Shown: one piece after another, positions 18,249-26,897 of the stretch | Layout of the letters: each line of letters starts with the position of its first letter | How positions within the stretch are numbered: position 1 is the stretch's first letter | Source of the DNA: Paenibacillus foliorum | GTDB lineage: Bacteria; Bacillota; Bacilli; Paenibacillales; NBRC-103111 | Assembly: GCF_013141765.1 (NCBI RefSeq) | Contig: NZ_WHOD01000133.1 | Location: 1-64,000 of the forward strand | Reading direction: 5' to 3' | Length of the DNA: 64,000 bases | Notes under the pieces: model-generated | What the model was told of the DNA's origin: nothing | Seen by the model: the letters and a program-made list of their open reading frames with translations, nothing else | Databases searched by the model: none | Made by a program: the position numbers and the translations under genes

Positions 18249-18788
18249 CTAATGGGAGTACACCTCGGGCTTCAAAATGCCTACATACGGCAGGTTGCGG
18301 TATTTTTCCGCATAATCAAGTCCGTATCCGACAACAAATGCATCAGGGATAATAAACCCTTTATAGTCTGCATCTAAGTCGACCGTTCTACGCGCAGGTT
18401 TATCAAATAATGCGGCAACGGTAATTGACAATGCATTCCGGCGCTCCAGCACATCGATTAAATAACTCAATGTGAGCCCACTGTCGATAATATCCTCAAC
18501 AATAAGAACATGCCGACCTTCTACCGAAATGTCCAAATCTTTAATGATTTTTACGACCCCTGTAGATTTAGTGGATTGCCCATAGCTTGAAACCGCCATA
18601 AAATCAAGTTCTAAAGGTATGGTGATTTGTTTGACCAAATCCGCCATAAAAATAAACGCTCCCTTCAGCACACAAATAACCAATGGATTGCGCCCTTCAA
18701 AATCATGGCTTAGTTGCTGGCCCATCTCCTTTACTTTGTCTTGAATTTCTTGCTCACTGTAAAGTATTTCTTGAATGTCTTTTTGCAA
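18249..18788 (-). CDS. hpt: Hypoxanthine phosphoribosyltransferase
   Basis: Purine salvage enzyme converting hypoxanthine or guanine and PRPP to IMP or GMP. The PRPP-binding motif VLIVEDIIDSGLT is at 94-106, LKGAFIF near 41-47, and the usual C-terminal GYGLDYAEKYRNLPYVG is present. The tilS-hpt-ftsH order is conserved across Firmicutes. In B. subtilis HprT also forms a regulatory complex with TilS for ftsH expression, which fits this neighbourhood but is not shown by the sequence. Confidence 0.97.
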   Translation of the reverse strand: MQKDIQEILYSEQEIQDKVKEMGQQLSHDFEGRNPLVICVLKGAFIFMADLVKQITIPLELDFMAVSSYGQSTKSTGVVKIIKDLDISVEGRHVLIVEDIIDSGLTLSYLIDVLERRNALSITVAALFDKPARRTVDLDADYKGFIIPDAFVVGYGLDYAEKYRNLPYVGILKPEVYSH

Positions 18789-18828
18789 GAGAGAACCTCC
18801 TACTGGAATGATTACACAATTATTTATA

Positions 18829-20274
18829 CTATCTTGACATACTGAAGGATAATCCCTCAGGCATGTGAAGCTTCATATACAAAATCAACTTGGTCGAGTC
18901 AGTAACTGTTGAAAGCGATGACCTCCGAACGCCAGACAACCAAATTATACGGCCCTGACCATCCGTTATAATAGGCACCTTGGCACGTAAGCTCGGTGGA
19001 ATTTTGGCATCAATAAAAATATCTTTTACTTTTTTCGAACCGTTTAATCCAAACAGGCTCATACGGTCTCCATCCCTGCGGCTTCGTACTTCTATCGGCT
19101 GCTGCAGTTGCTCCGCATCGAACCACGCGGTGTAAGGATTATCTGAAAGCGGCACAGCCGCTCTATTGAATAATTCGCGGTCTAACCATGTGCATTCCAG
19201 GCTCACACCTATTTCCGGTATTTCCAAATTATTCTGACCAGACTCGAATGAGTAAGAAAAGGAGATAGGTGGTACCACATAATTATGTAGATAAATCCTA
19301 TCATATTCCCTGGTTAGAATCAGGCTCCCCCCAATATTTAAACGCATATTAGAAGGTTTGACGCTAACAATACCATCCCGCATCTTCTCCAGCTTCAGGA
19401 AATCTATCGAATCGGGGTCTAAGCCAAGATAATTTAATATTAGTTTAATCAAACGTCTTTGTAAAGCAACATGTAACCCCATGAACCATTTTCTTGACCA
19501 TTTGACGGAATCGCTTTCTTTAGCCACACCTTCTACTAATAAAGCCCTTGCCTGCAGTTCCATATAGTCGTCTTCTGCAGTCATCATCTCGGATAAACGG
19601 TTAAGCGCCTGAGGCAATTGTTCATTATACTGCTTCTGAAGCGATGGTATAAGATCCAGTCTTAATTCATTACGAACATACTTTCTTTCCAGATTACTGC
19701 TATCGATAGAATACGGTAACTGCTGAGTATGGCAGTAATCTAATATTTCTGTTTTATATATACGGAGTAAAGGGCGAACAAGTTCCATTTCTTTTTCCAT
19801 ACGGCGTTTTGGAATTCCAGTCAGTCCGGATGGTCCTGTGCCGCGAAGCAGTCGCATGAGAACAGTCTCCGCTTGGTCGTCAGCATGATGCGCAAGTGCT
19901 ATTCGATTTGCCTTGAAAAGCGCTGCAGCCTTGTGCAAAAAGCGATATCGAAGCTCTCTGGCTGCGCTTTGCGAATTTTTTCCGGTTTCTTTAATGTACT
20001 CTGGGACATCGAGGCGGGCCACTTCAATAGGTAAACCAAGCTTTGCGGCCAATTCTGAAACGAGCACTTCCTCCTGCTCCGACTCCTTGATTCGAAACCC
20101 ATGATTAAGATGGGCCACACTCAAGCGCCATTTCCATTGTTTAGACAACGCAAAAAGGACATGCAGCAGCGCCACGGAGTCCGGCCCCCCCGATACCGCA
20201 ACCACAATACTGTCCCCTTCTTCAAAAAGCCGTTCCGTTCTGATCTCCTGTTCAACCCTGGATACAAAATCCAT
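18829..20274 (-). CDS. tilS: tRNA(Ile)-lysidine synthetase
   Basis: Modifies C34 of the CAU anticodon of tRNA-Ile2 to lysidine, switching its identity from Met to Ile; essential. The N-type ATP pyrophosphatase loop SGGPDS is at 28-33, with HHADDQAETVLMRLLRGTG around 125-145. The C-terminal TilS substrate-binding domain contains RRDGDRMSLFG and KKVKDIFIDAKIP. The 481 residues match Gram-positive TilS. It begins about 30 bases after the protein kinase gene. Confidence 0.96.
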   Translation of the reverse strand: MDFVSRVEQEIRTERLFEEGDSIVVAVSGGPDSVALLHVLFALSKQWKWRLSVAHLNHGFRIKESEQEEVLVSELAAKLGLPIEVARLDVPEYIKETGKNSQSAARELRYRFLHKAAALFKANRIALAHHADDQAETVLMRLLRGTGPSGLTGIPKRRMEKEMELVRPLLRIYKTEILDYCHTQQLPYSIDSSNLERKYVRNELRLDLIPSLQKQYNEQLPQALNRLSEMMTAEDDYMELQARALLVEGVAKESDSVKWSRKWFMGLHVALQRRLIKLILNYLGLDPDSIDFLKLEKMRDGIVSVKPSNMRLNIGGSLILTREYDRIYLHNYVVPPISFSYSFESGQNNLEIPEIGVSLECTWLDRELFNRAAVPLSDNPYTAWFDAEQLQQPIEVRSRRDGDRMSLFGLNGSKKVKDIFIDAKIPPSLRAKVPIITDGQGRIIWLSGVRRSSLSTVTDSTKLILYMKLHMPEGLSFSMSR

Positions 20275-20305
20275 TGTTCAATTCCTTTCCTCGAAACAAT
20301 ACGCA

Positions 20306-21226
20306 TCACGATGGCCAATAAAAATATACGGCTAATCCAAACATCAATAAAGAGATAGTGAAACACAATTTCAGCAAAGAGGATAGGCTGCCCTTCTTGC
20401 GGTTTGCAAGTAAAGGCTTAGCAAAACCTTGTCTACGCCAATCAGCCAAAGCCTGCTTCGAAGTTGAATATTGCCCGAGAAGCGCTTTACGAAGCATCGG
20501 AGCTACCTGCCGTAGTGCAGGGTTCGACTGAAGCATGTCGAGCAGCATGTCTACGCTGCGGTTTTGCGGGAGCAGCTTATCGATCCCTTTCATTCTCTTC
20601 TCAGTCTCGACACTACTGATTATTAAAACAGCGAACGCAAACAAGTCGTAAGCTTCATCTGCTGAGCGAGTCCCTGCTCCCCAATAGCCTCTGTCGTATA
20701 CCTCTGTAAACTGCTTAACAGAGCGGCCTTTGGCAGTCACCCCGCCAAAATCAATTAATTCAACATCACCATAACCGGACACAAGCATATTCTGTACTTT
20801 TATGTCGCCAAAAATATAGGCTTGCCCATGCAGCTCCACCAGCTTGCGCAGCATATTGGTCCCAATTAGACCGATCCAGTCCCTACCGTTTCTCCAAATA
20901 AAATCTGTCATAGACTGCCCTTTAATGTAGCGCATAACATAAAACGGAAGGTGGAAGCCGTCTTCCTCGTAATCATCCACATCCAGCAAATAATGACGGA
21001 ATGATGTATTCGACTTTGACAGCTCCTTAAGCGCATTAATCTCCGACTGGTGATCCACTGTGTCAAAGCCTATTTTCATTGCATATTGGAGTTTCCCCCT
21101 CATCACAAGATAGACCTTCCCGTTAGCCCCAACCCCCAATAGTCGTTCAACACGGTACTGTGCCTTATTCCATTTTCCGATTATGATTTTACCTGAATGT
21201 AATTCTTGCTCAAACGACGTAATCAC
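20306..21226 (-). CDS. Membrane-anchored serine/threonine protein kinase (YabT-like)
   Basis: Hanks-type kinase domain in a short form. The glycine loop is GVGANGKV (31-38), the ATP lysine is in AMKIGF (about 51), the catalytic loop reads FGDIKVQN (D141, N146) in place of HRD, and DFG is at 159-161. A single C-terminal transmembrane segment (about 285-304) would leave almost no outer domain. GTG start, overlapping the VWA gene stop by 17 bases. B. subtilis YabT phosphorylates RecA and AbrB-type proteins in sporulation; the same role here is inferred from position only. Confidence 0.87.
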   Translation of the reverse strand: MITSFEQELHSGKIIIGKWNKAQYRVERLLGVGANGKVYLVMRGKLQYAMKIGFDTVDHQSEINALKELSKSNTSFRHYLLDVDDYEEDGFHLPFYVMRYIKGQSMTDFIWRNGRDWIGLIGTNMLRKLVELHGQAYIFGDIKVQNMLVSGYGDVELIDFGGVTAKGRSVKQFTEVYDRGYWGAGTRSADEAYDLFAFAVLIISSVETEKRMKGIDKLLPQNRSVDMLLDMLQSNPALRQVAPMLRKALLGQYSTSKQALADWRRQGFAKPLLANRKKGSLSSLLKLCFTISLLMFGLAVYFYWPS

Positions 21227-21986
21227 CCAGTATCCCTTCCTTGCCTGCAGGCGTGCGCCCTGATACTATCCCAGGATTCACATCATCGCCTTCTCTATTG
21301 CTTTTATCGTCAGCGATACCGATTGTCATAAGTTGAATTACTTTTAGAAGCGCAGGCCCCGTAGGCGTCGTACCCTTCATGTTTAATTTATAGAACAAAC
21401 GGTTCAAATTTGCAAGGTCTCTTGTCCAATCCAAGTCCATTTCTACATCCTGCTGCGACGAAGGCGAGCCAGGAAAATGAAATACGGCTGTTTCGCTTAT
21501 CCCCGTTCGCGCCTGTAGACTAAGCTGCAGATCGTAAATCGCTTCTTTTACAGCTTGCAGCTTCGGTTTCATACTTGCGCTCGTATCAATCAGTAAAGCA
21601 ACCTTTAAAGTCGTGCTTTCGCTTAAATCATCCATAACTTGAACAACTTGCGAACGTTTATCCGGAGGCAAGCTTTCAATTTTGGCATCTCCTAGAATAT
21701 GCTGCAGTTCTTTACTAATCACCTTCTGAATGGTCTGCGCAACTGTCTTCCGTGTCATCATCTGAACCGTTTGAGATAACTGAGCCGTCGTGACAATCCG
21801 ACTCATCCCTCCACCTGCACTCGCGATTTCATTAATCTCCTCAGAACCATGCTCCCCCAACAGACCCGAATCTAATAACCCTATGACATTCACCGTAATG
21901 CCTTCCGCTTTTGCATTCGCAGCTGCAATAACCGGACTTATCCCTACATTCGAACACCCGTCAGTAATCAGTATAATCTGTTTCAT
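21210..21986 (-). CDS. VWA-domain protein (YabS-like)
   Basis: A 258-residue cytoplasmic protein with a von Willebrand A fold. The N-terminus opens with a strand and ITDGCSN. The second half carries the metal-ion site DTSAS near residue 142 and the threonine loop KGTTPTGPALL. The start at ATG 21986 follows GGGAGGGG, replacing an upstream frame that reads through a hairpin repeat. It precedes and overlaps the kinase gene, as yabS precedes yabT in B. subtilis. The function is unknown; the pair probably works together, perhaps during sporulation, since both follow spoIIE. Confidence 0.82.
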   Translation of the reverse strand: MKQIILITDGCSNVGISPVIAAANAKAEGITVNVIGLLDSGLLGEHGSEEINEIASAGGGMSRIVTTAQLSQTVQMMTRKTVAQTIQKVISKELQHILGDAKIESLPPDKRSQVVQVMDDLSESTTLKVALLIDTSASMKPKLQAVKEAIYDLQLSLQARTGISETAVFHFPGSPSSQQDVEMDLDWTRDLANLNRLFYKLNMKGTTPTGPALLKVIQLMTIGIADDKSNREGDDVNPGIVSGRTPAGKEGILGDYVV

Positions 21987-22003
21987 TTCGGTCCCCTCCC
22001 AAG

Positions 22004-22076
22004 AGTTTCGCTTTAGCGAAACTGGCATCGTAAGCACTGCTAAGCTTCACCTTAAGTGAAACTAGCATCGTGAGCA
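22004..22076 (+). repeat. Two tandem copies of a short hairpin repeat
   Basis: Two related units, 22004-22036 and 22043-22076, each a small palindrome (TTTCGCTTTAGCGAAA, TTCACCTTAAGTGAA) followed by ACTGGCATCGTAAGCA or a close variant. They lie directly upstream of the ribosome binding site of the VWA gene. A third copy is at 47739-47770. Confidence 0.75.
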
Positions 22077-22148
22077 TTAATTGATCCTACCATTCCTATC
22101 AGTTTTTCCACTTTACAAGTTTCCTAAACTTAATAAGACTTGAACTCG

Positions 22149-22185
22149 AACAAGGACTGTCCGAAAATATCGGATAGTCCTTGTT
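22149..22185 (-). other. Strong hairpin downstream of spoIIE
   Basis: Inverted repeat of AACAAGGACT-TCCGA with CGGA-AGTCCTTGTT around a 4-6-base loop, about 50 bases past the spoIIE stop. There is no T run on either side, so it is either an atypical terminator or a transcript-stabilising stem. Confidence 0.6.
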
Positions 22186-22235
22186 ATGTCAGGCCCCTAG
22201 ATTTGGGCAAGTCGCGTTATGAAGCAGGTTCTATA

Positions 22236-24725
22236 TCAACTAACTGTCTTCGGCCGCTCAATACGCTGCATACCTGGCCAGCTGAACGTGGCCCATTCTG
22301 GTTGATATTTCTCCAAACGAGCTACTACTACCGTCATATCGTCATAAATCTCGCCATGATGATACCGCACAATCCTCTCCAGCAAGATGTCAGCGAACTC
22401 CTGCGGCGATTCCGTATCAATTTCTGTAAGCAATCGCTTCATCCATATATCTTTATTAACGGCATGTCCTGGCGCATCATAGATGCCGTCAGTCATCATG
22501 ATCAGGATGTCACCCGGCTGCAGTGGCAGACTAACCAAATCAACGTCAATCTCATGCAGGATTCCTACCGGTAAATTGTTAGCTGTAATTGGGAACACCT
22601 CGCCCCCTCGTTTGATAAAGCTAGGAGTGGAACCAATTTTCAAAAAGGTAGTATGCGCATTATACAAATCAATGATCGCCACATCGACCGTTGCATACAT
22701 TTCATCAGAGGATCGCAGCATGAGCACTGAATTGACCGATTTTATGGCCAATCTTTCATCCATGCCTGATTGCAGCAGCTGCTGCAGAATCGTCAGTGCC
22801 GTACTGCTCTCTGCTCGCGCTCTTTCTCCATTACCCATGCCGTCACTTAAAGCAACTGCAAACTTTCCATTACCCAGCTCTACTGTACTAAAACTGTCCC
22901 CCGACAGCAAATCCCCCCCTTTAGCCGCCGCGGCAACCCCCGTCTCTACCTCGTACTCCTTGGCTGATCCGAACACTACCGTGCTGTACCCTTCCTTTCG
23001 CTCCAGCATCTGTTCATTTTTCACCGCGATATGCTCACCTAAAATATCCGTCAGCAACGGAGCTATAATTTTGCGGCATTCATCGAAGCCCCTTGTATAT
23101 TGGTGTATGATTTCAATTTCCACATTCCCTTCGTCTAAGCTAATAATATCAATGCTATGAATGGATAAACCCAGCTCCTCCAGTCCAATTCGAATTTGCT
23201 CCTCCTGTAAAAACAACTCCTGCCCCTCTCGTTTGATTTCCTTAGCCAAATCCTCCATGACCTGTGATACACCATATAGCTGATCGGCCACTAACTGGCG
23301 GCTATCGATAATTTGTTTTTTCCAGTGCTGATCATTCTGATACAAGCTATATTGCTGCTTCATCACAGCGAGCACCTGATCAGGCTTGATACAAACTTTC
23401 TTCCATTGCGGCAAAATATCTTTACGACTAATCTCTTGCCTGAGCTCAACCTCTGTCATCATATCGGTCATGAACTTATGCGTCTGATAAAACTTATCAT
23501 TCCAGCATTGATTGCGTTTCCAGCAAGAGGAGCATGATCGTTCAGCCACAGAGTTCATGAAATGCCCGACTTCCTCTTCTTTCTGCCTAGGCTCAGAGTC
23601 TACCGTAATTTGTTTAAAGCTTTTGGAGAGCTGACGGAACACCTCCGAGAATTGCTCCACTCGATTTGCAGTAATATCTCTTACTCTTTTCGCATAATCA
23701 TGTTGAGACTTTAAATTTTCTTGGGTACCCGGTACGTATTTAGCCAGTGTATCTATAACCCCTCTCGGGGTAAGCAAGAATAACAGGACAGCCACCACCG
23801 ATTCCCATGTCGAATTAATCACTTCAGATTGATTGCCAATATATACGGAGAGAATCGAAGATCCAAGCAACATCCCGAGCCCCACTGCCAGCTTATTGCC
23901 TTCTTTCAATAAACCTGCGAGCATACCGGCAAATGCCAACAAACTCATCTGGTAAATGGCATTCGAGTTAGCCAAGCTTAGGATCAGCCCTGTAATAACT
24001 CCTACCGAAGCTCCAAGGGGTGCTCCTCCAACTAGAGCGAAAAGCAGGATGAGATATCGTGAAAGCACATGCTCCACAGTCACAGATCCAAGCGACCAAC
24101 CAACTGTACCAGTCATTACTGACGCAAGTAGAATAATAAGACAAATGACTTCCTCATTTTTTAAACTATAGTTTTTGCGGGTAAGGGTAAATACAGGAAC
24201 AGCTTGCAAAAAGATATGCGTCAATATTAAGCTGAGCATTGCTTCGACTCCAGTAAGCATAAAGGTGTACCAGCTCAATTCGGTTGAAACGAGATGCGAA
24301 AACAATTGAACTAGAAAAACAGCCACAAAAACAATCACAGGAGAATACGAAATATCTGAGCGCTCAAACCTTTCCACACCTTTTTGGATTAATATAAACA
24401 CGAGTACTTCTGACACCATATAACTGGTATGCATGGGATCCCCCGAGAGCAAACTGCCTGCAATCAAGAAGCAGCCCGTCATGAACAGAAGCTCCCGCCG
24501 TAAAAAGTACACTACAGCAAAAAATGCAATCGAAAACGGAGCTAATTGATCCAGAATCATCGCTCTACCCAACAAAAATGCCATTATCAATAACAGGATT
24601 GACCACTTCTTCGCGATTACCGATTGTACCAATCGGTTCTCCACCAACACATTTGTTGTCTTTTGTTTCGCTTTTTGACTCCATCTGTTCCAAGAAAGCC
24701 CAACATGATCTAATTTTCTTTGCAT
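22236..24725 (-). CDS. spoIIE: Stage II sporulation protein E
   Basis: PP2C-type phosphatase that dephosphorylates SpoIIAA to release sigma-F in the forespore and also acts in polar division with FtsZ. The 829 residues have about ten N-terminal transmembrane segments (about 40-330), a central oligomerisation region with a CxxC pair (SCSSCWKRNQC), and the C-terminal phosphatase (about 590-810) with the metal motifs ALSDGMGNGERA and MMTDGIYDAP. Its promoter carries Spo0A-like boxes. Followed by yabS and yabT homologues as in B. subtilis. Confidence 0.97.
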   Translation of the reverse strand: MQRKLDHVGLSWNRWSQKAKQKTTNVLVENRLVQSVIAKKWSILLLIMAFLLGRAMILDQLAPFSIAFFAVVYFLRRELLFMTGCFLIAGSLLSGDPMHTSYMVSEVLVFILIQKGVERFERSDISYSPVIVFVAVFLVQLFSHLVSTELSWYTFMLTGVEAMLSLILTHIFLQAVPVFTLTRKNYSLKNEEVICLIILLASVMTGTVGWSLGSVTVEHVLSRYLILLFALVGGAPLGASVGVITGLILSLANSNAIYQMSLLAFAGMLAGLLKEGNKLAVGLGMLLGSSILSVYIGNQSEVINSTWESVVAVLLFLLTPRGVIDTLAKYVPGTQENLKSQHDYAKRVRDITANRVEQFSEVFRQLSKSFKQITVDSEPRQKEEEVGHFMNSVAERSCSSCWKRNQCWNDKFYQTHKFMTDMMTEVELRQEISRKDILPQWKKVCIKPDQVLAVMKQQYSLYQNDQHWKKQIIDSRQLVADQLYGVSQVMEDLAKEIKREGQELFLQEEQIRIGLEELGLSIHSIDIISLDEGNVEIEIIHQYTRGFDECRKIIAPLLTDILGEHIAVKNEQMLERKEGYSTVVFGSAKEYEVETGVAAAAKGGDLLSGDSFSTVELGNGKFAVALSDGMGNGERARAESSTALTILQQLLQSGMDERLAIKSVNSVLMLRSSDEMYATVDVAIIDLYNAHTTFLKIGSTPSFIKRGGEVFPITANNLPVGILHEIDVDLVSLPLQPGDILIMMTDGIYDAPGHAVNKDIWMKRLLTEIDTESPQEFADILLERIVRYHHGEIYDDMTVVVARLEKYQPEWATFSWPGMQRIERPKTVS

Positions 24726-24778
24726 CCTTCATGAACACCACCCATAGCCTATTAGTGGTCTTAGTATAATGGCAGTCT

Positions 24779-24830
24779 ATTATAAAGTTTGTCAGAATGA
24801 GTTGGTAGGTAGAAAGTTTTTTCCGACAAA
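24779..24830 (-). promoter_or_regulatory. Spo0A-type sigma-A promoter of spoIIE
   Basis: Perfect -10 TATAAT (24779-24784, minus strand) without a good -35 at normal spacing. Two sequences one mismatch from the Spo0A box lie upstream: TTTGTCAGA at 24788-24796 (plus strand) and TTTGTCGGA at 24822-24830 (minus strand). This resembles the Spo0A-activated spoIIE promoter of B. subtilis. Confidence 0.65.
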
Positions 24831-24832
24831 AA

Positions 24833-24901
24833 TCAGAACTGGCGCGCTAATGCTGGGAATCCTGTCACCTCAATATATGTAAGCGATTTCATAATTTTCA
24901 T
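24833..24901 (-). CDS. Possible 22-residue peptide upstream of spoIIE
   Basis: ATG at 24901 with a good AAGGAG box 8-9 bases before it, reading MKIMKSLTYIEVTGFPALAR and two further residues to TGA. Its stop codon lies at the distal Spo0A-like box of spoIIE. No domain or relative is recognised. It may be chance in a 365-base gap between tRNA-Met and spoIIE; the rest of that gap holds only the spoIIE promoter and the tRNA terminator. Confidence 0.25.
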   Translation of the reverse strand: MKIMKSLTYIEVTGFPALARQF

Positions 24902-25032
24902 TAAGCTTTCTCCTTCTCAATCATTCATACAAAGGTCCAATAACCGTGCACTATTGCCGTTAGATGTTGTCGATTCACCCAATTCTTAATAATATACGAC
25001 AAAACCTCCAAATCCTAAGAAGCCATTCAACA

Positions 25033-25080
25033 CAAAAAACGCCCCGCCGGAATCAAGTTCTCGGCAAGGCGCCTTTTTTT
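25033..25080 (-). terminator. Terminator of tRNA-Met
   Basis: Imperfect GC-rich hairpin (AAGGCGCCTTGCCG against CCGGCGGGGCG) with T runs at both ends, so it may stop transcription in both directions. It begins about 10 bases after the tRNA. Confidence 0.75.
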
Positions 25081-25090
25081 CATCTTACAA

Positions 25091-25164
25091 TAGCGGCGAA
25101 GGGGATCGAACCCCCGACCTCACGGGTATGAACCGTACGCTCTAGCCAGCTGAGCTACACCGCC
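25091..25164 (-). tRNA. tRNA-Met (CAT anticodon)
   Basis: 74-base cloverleaf: acceptor GGCGGTG pairing with CGCCGCT (G1-T72 wobble), D-arm GCTC/GAGC, anticodon stem TACGG/CCGTG around loop TTCATAC, T-arm GGGGG-TTCGATC-CCCTT, discriminator A. The 1-72 pair is not the C-A mismatch of initiators, so this is an elongator tRNA. The CCA end is not encoded. B. subtilis also has a Met tRNA beside spoIIE. A tRNA-Ile2 precursor is excluded by the close match to the known Bacillus Met tRNA as I remember it. Confidence 0.95.
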
Positions 25165-25176
25165 ACAACAAGCATG

Positions 25177-25206
25177 AGTATATAATAGGCCTGTACATCT
25201 TGTCAA
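25177..25206 (-). promoter_or_regulatory. Sigma-A promoter of tRNA-Met
   Basis: TTGACA (25201-25206), 18-base spacer, TATACT (25177-25182), ending about 12 bases before the tRNA 5' end, which is typical for a stable-RNA promoter. Confidence 0.85.
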
Positions 25207-25250
25207 GCTAGAAAGCAGTTCTGATCCCCACCTTGGCGTGACAATAACTA

Positions 25251-25285
25251 AAAAGCCGTGCAGGCGGAATCTCGCCCATACGGCT
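25251..25285 (-). terminator. Terminator of the S1-domain gene
   Basis: Minus-strand hairpin AGCCGTATGGGCGA...GCCTGCACGGCT followed by TTTTTAG, 14 bases after the stop codon. Confidence 0.8.
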
Positions 25286-25298
25286 GCATATGCTATAG

Positions 25299-25865
25299 TT
25301 AATCGCGTCTAGCGCCTCGGCCTCCACGTTTCCCTTCAGTGTTCTTCTTCAGGGACGAGATGCGTTCCTCGCTATCTTTCAGAAAGCGCGATACTTTGTC
25401 TTCGAATGTCGGTTTACCAGCAGGAGGTTTACCTCCACGGCCTCCGCCGCCAAATCCACCACCTCGGCCTCCACGGTCTCCACCGCCTCCGCCGCCAAAA
25501 CCGCCTCCACGGCCTCCGCCGCCAAATCCACCGCCTGGTCGACCTCCACGATCTCCGCCGCCAGCGCCAGGTCCGCCGGGTCCCCCACCTTGTCTTTCAA
25601 AACGAGCGGGCCTCGGAGCTTCAACCGGTTTGTCTACCGCTTGTTTAATCGATAGGCCGATTTTGCCGTCCTTGTCAACATTAATCACTTTGACGGTAAC
25701 CATGTCATTCAACTTAAGATGATCGTTGACATCCTTAACATAGTTATCTGCTATCTCCGAGATATGCACCAGGCCAGTACCGCCCTCAGGCAGTTCTACA
25801 AATGCCCCAAAGTGAGTAATGCCCGTAACCTTTCCTTCCAGCTTGCTGCCCACTTCAATTGCCAT
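25299..25865 (-). CDS. yabR: S1 RNA-binding protein with glycine/arginine-rich tail (YabR-like)
   Basis: Residues 1-75 form one S1 OB-fold (VGSKLEGKVTGITHFGAFVE, then GLVHISEIADNYVKDV). Residues about 90-150 are almost only Gly, Arg and Asp in repeats such as GGGFGGGGRGG. A short basic tail ends in RGGRGARRD. B. subtilis YabR has the S1 part and is shorter as I recall, so the glycine tail is the odd part. It follows divIC and has its own consensus promoter. Likely role: RNA binding linked to ribosomes or RNA turnover; unproven. Confidence 0.9.
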   Translation of the reverse strand: MAIEVGSKLEGKVTGITHFGAFVELPEGGTGLVHISEIADNYVKDVNDHLKLNDMVTVKVINVDKDGKIGLSIKQAVDKPVEAPRPARFERQGGGPGGPGAGGGDRGGRPGGGFGGGGRGGGFGGGGGGDRGGRGGGFGGGGRGGKPPAGKPTFEDKVSRFLKDSEERISSLKKNTEGKRGGRGARRD

Positions 25866-25915
25866 AAAGTAAAATGTTCCTCCCTTAAATAGTTAACGAA
25901 ACCCTGACAATGCAG

Positions 25916-25944
25916 ATTATAACGTACAGCTACAATATGGTCAA
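25916..25944 (-). promoter_or_regulatory. Sigma-A promoter of yabR
   Basis: TTGACC (25939-25944), 17-base spacer, TATAAT (25916-25921) in the gap between divIC and yabR. Confidence 0.85.
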
Positions 25945-25970
25945 CAAAAGGTTTGATAGCGCTATCGTGC

Positions 25971-26303
25971 CTATCTCTTTTGTTCCTTAGGTACATAGAA
26001 CAGGGTTTCTCCCTGCTTAACATAATGTAACTCTTTTCGAATTTTTTGTTCTACGTATTCCGGATCGTTCAACCGAACAATTTCACGTTTCGTATCCCCA
26101 TTGGTTTGCTGCGTTTCTTTGTACTTCTGCTCCAATGCGGTTAGTTTCTCGCTTCTGTCATTGGTTTTAGCGATTTGATTCCACAGAGTGACCCCAGCCC
26201 AGCTTAAAAAGCAAGCAAAAACAATCATGACCAATCGGCGTCTGCGATAAGACCCTTTGTTAAACGGCTTTGTATTGTTTCTTGCCAATGGGGCAGAATT
26301 CAT
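25971..26303 (-). CDS. divIC: Septum formation initiator DivIC/FtsB family
   Basis: Small bitopic division protein that joins FtsL and DivIB at the septum. The 110 residues have a basic cytoplasmic N-terminus, one transmembrane helix (about 25-42) and a heptad-rich coiled coil (about 45-80), ending with the family pattern DPEYVEQKIRKELHYVKQGE. It lies after yabQ, the order seen in B. subtilis. The coiled coil is short, as usual for the family. Confidence 0.94.
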   Translation of the reverse strand: MNSAPLARNNTKPFNKGSYRRRRLVMIVFACFLSWAGVTLWNQIAKTNDRSEKLTALEQKYKETQQTNGDTKREIVRLNDPEYVEQKIRKELHYVKQGETLFYVPKEQKR

Positions 26304-26318
26304 AGCTGTAAAACCCTC

Positions 26319-26897
26319 CTACGTCCGACCAAAAAGCCGCCTAATAAACGACGAAACCGATTGACCTATTTTGTTTACCCATGAAGTAATGCGAATCCGA
26401 CGGATGAGCGGCCTAAGAAGCCACAAAAACAGTCTCCACACAGGATGGAGTAATTGTAACATAATTTTATACAGGAAAATAGCTATAGCCAATAAAAATC
26501 CTAAAATTATAATAGTTGCCCTATATATCCATACGATGGGTTTTATTATAAGGATTTCAATTGTCCGTTTACCTATACGGATCAACGCTCGGACAAACCG
26601 AATCATCCATAGAATTATTTGGATGACCGTTCGGCTGAACAGCATGAAGTACACAGCGATACCTATTAGCAAACCGACAAAAATGAACATCCGTACTTGT
26701 CCTAAATTGCTTGCATACAAAAGCTTGAATACAAGCAATGTTCCGATGAGCCAAAACACGAGATCCAGGAGGTAGTAAGCGTAACGCGGTGCCTTCAGCT
26801 GGCTTGCAAGCACCCGGTACAAATCAAACAACCCACCTAACGATAGTCCCCCCAGCAGCATCATGCCCATCGTAACAAACTGAGTTTGCAAGGTCAC
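26319..26897 (-). CDS. yabQ: Spore cortex biosynthesis protein YabQ
   Basis: Membrane protein required in B. subtilis for spore cortex formation. The 192 residues start with a transmembrane segment around LLGGLSLGGLFDLYRV, followed by several hydrophobic helices (about 40-90 and 105-150) and a basic C-terminus. Overlaps the yabP stop, so the pair is translationally coupled. The sequence is rich in arginine between helices. Expected in the mother cell; no clear sigma-E promoter was identified in this stretch. Confidence 0.92.
   Translation of the reverse strand: MTLQTQFVTMGMMLLGGLSLGGLFDLYRVLASQLKAPRYAYYLLDLVFWLIGTLLVFKLLYASNLGQVRMFIFVGLLIGIAVYFMLFSRTVIQIILWMIRFVRALIRIGKRTIEILIIKPIVWIYRATIIILGFLLAIAIFLYKIMLQLLHPVWRLFLWLLRPLIRRIRITSWVNKIGQSVSSFIRRLFGRT

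Noticed and set aside
25339..25722. A proline-rich 127-codon plus-strand frame
   Set aside because: Complement of the glycine codons of yabR; no start signal.
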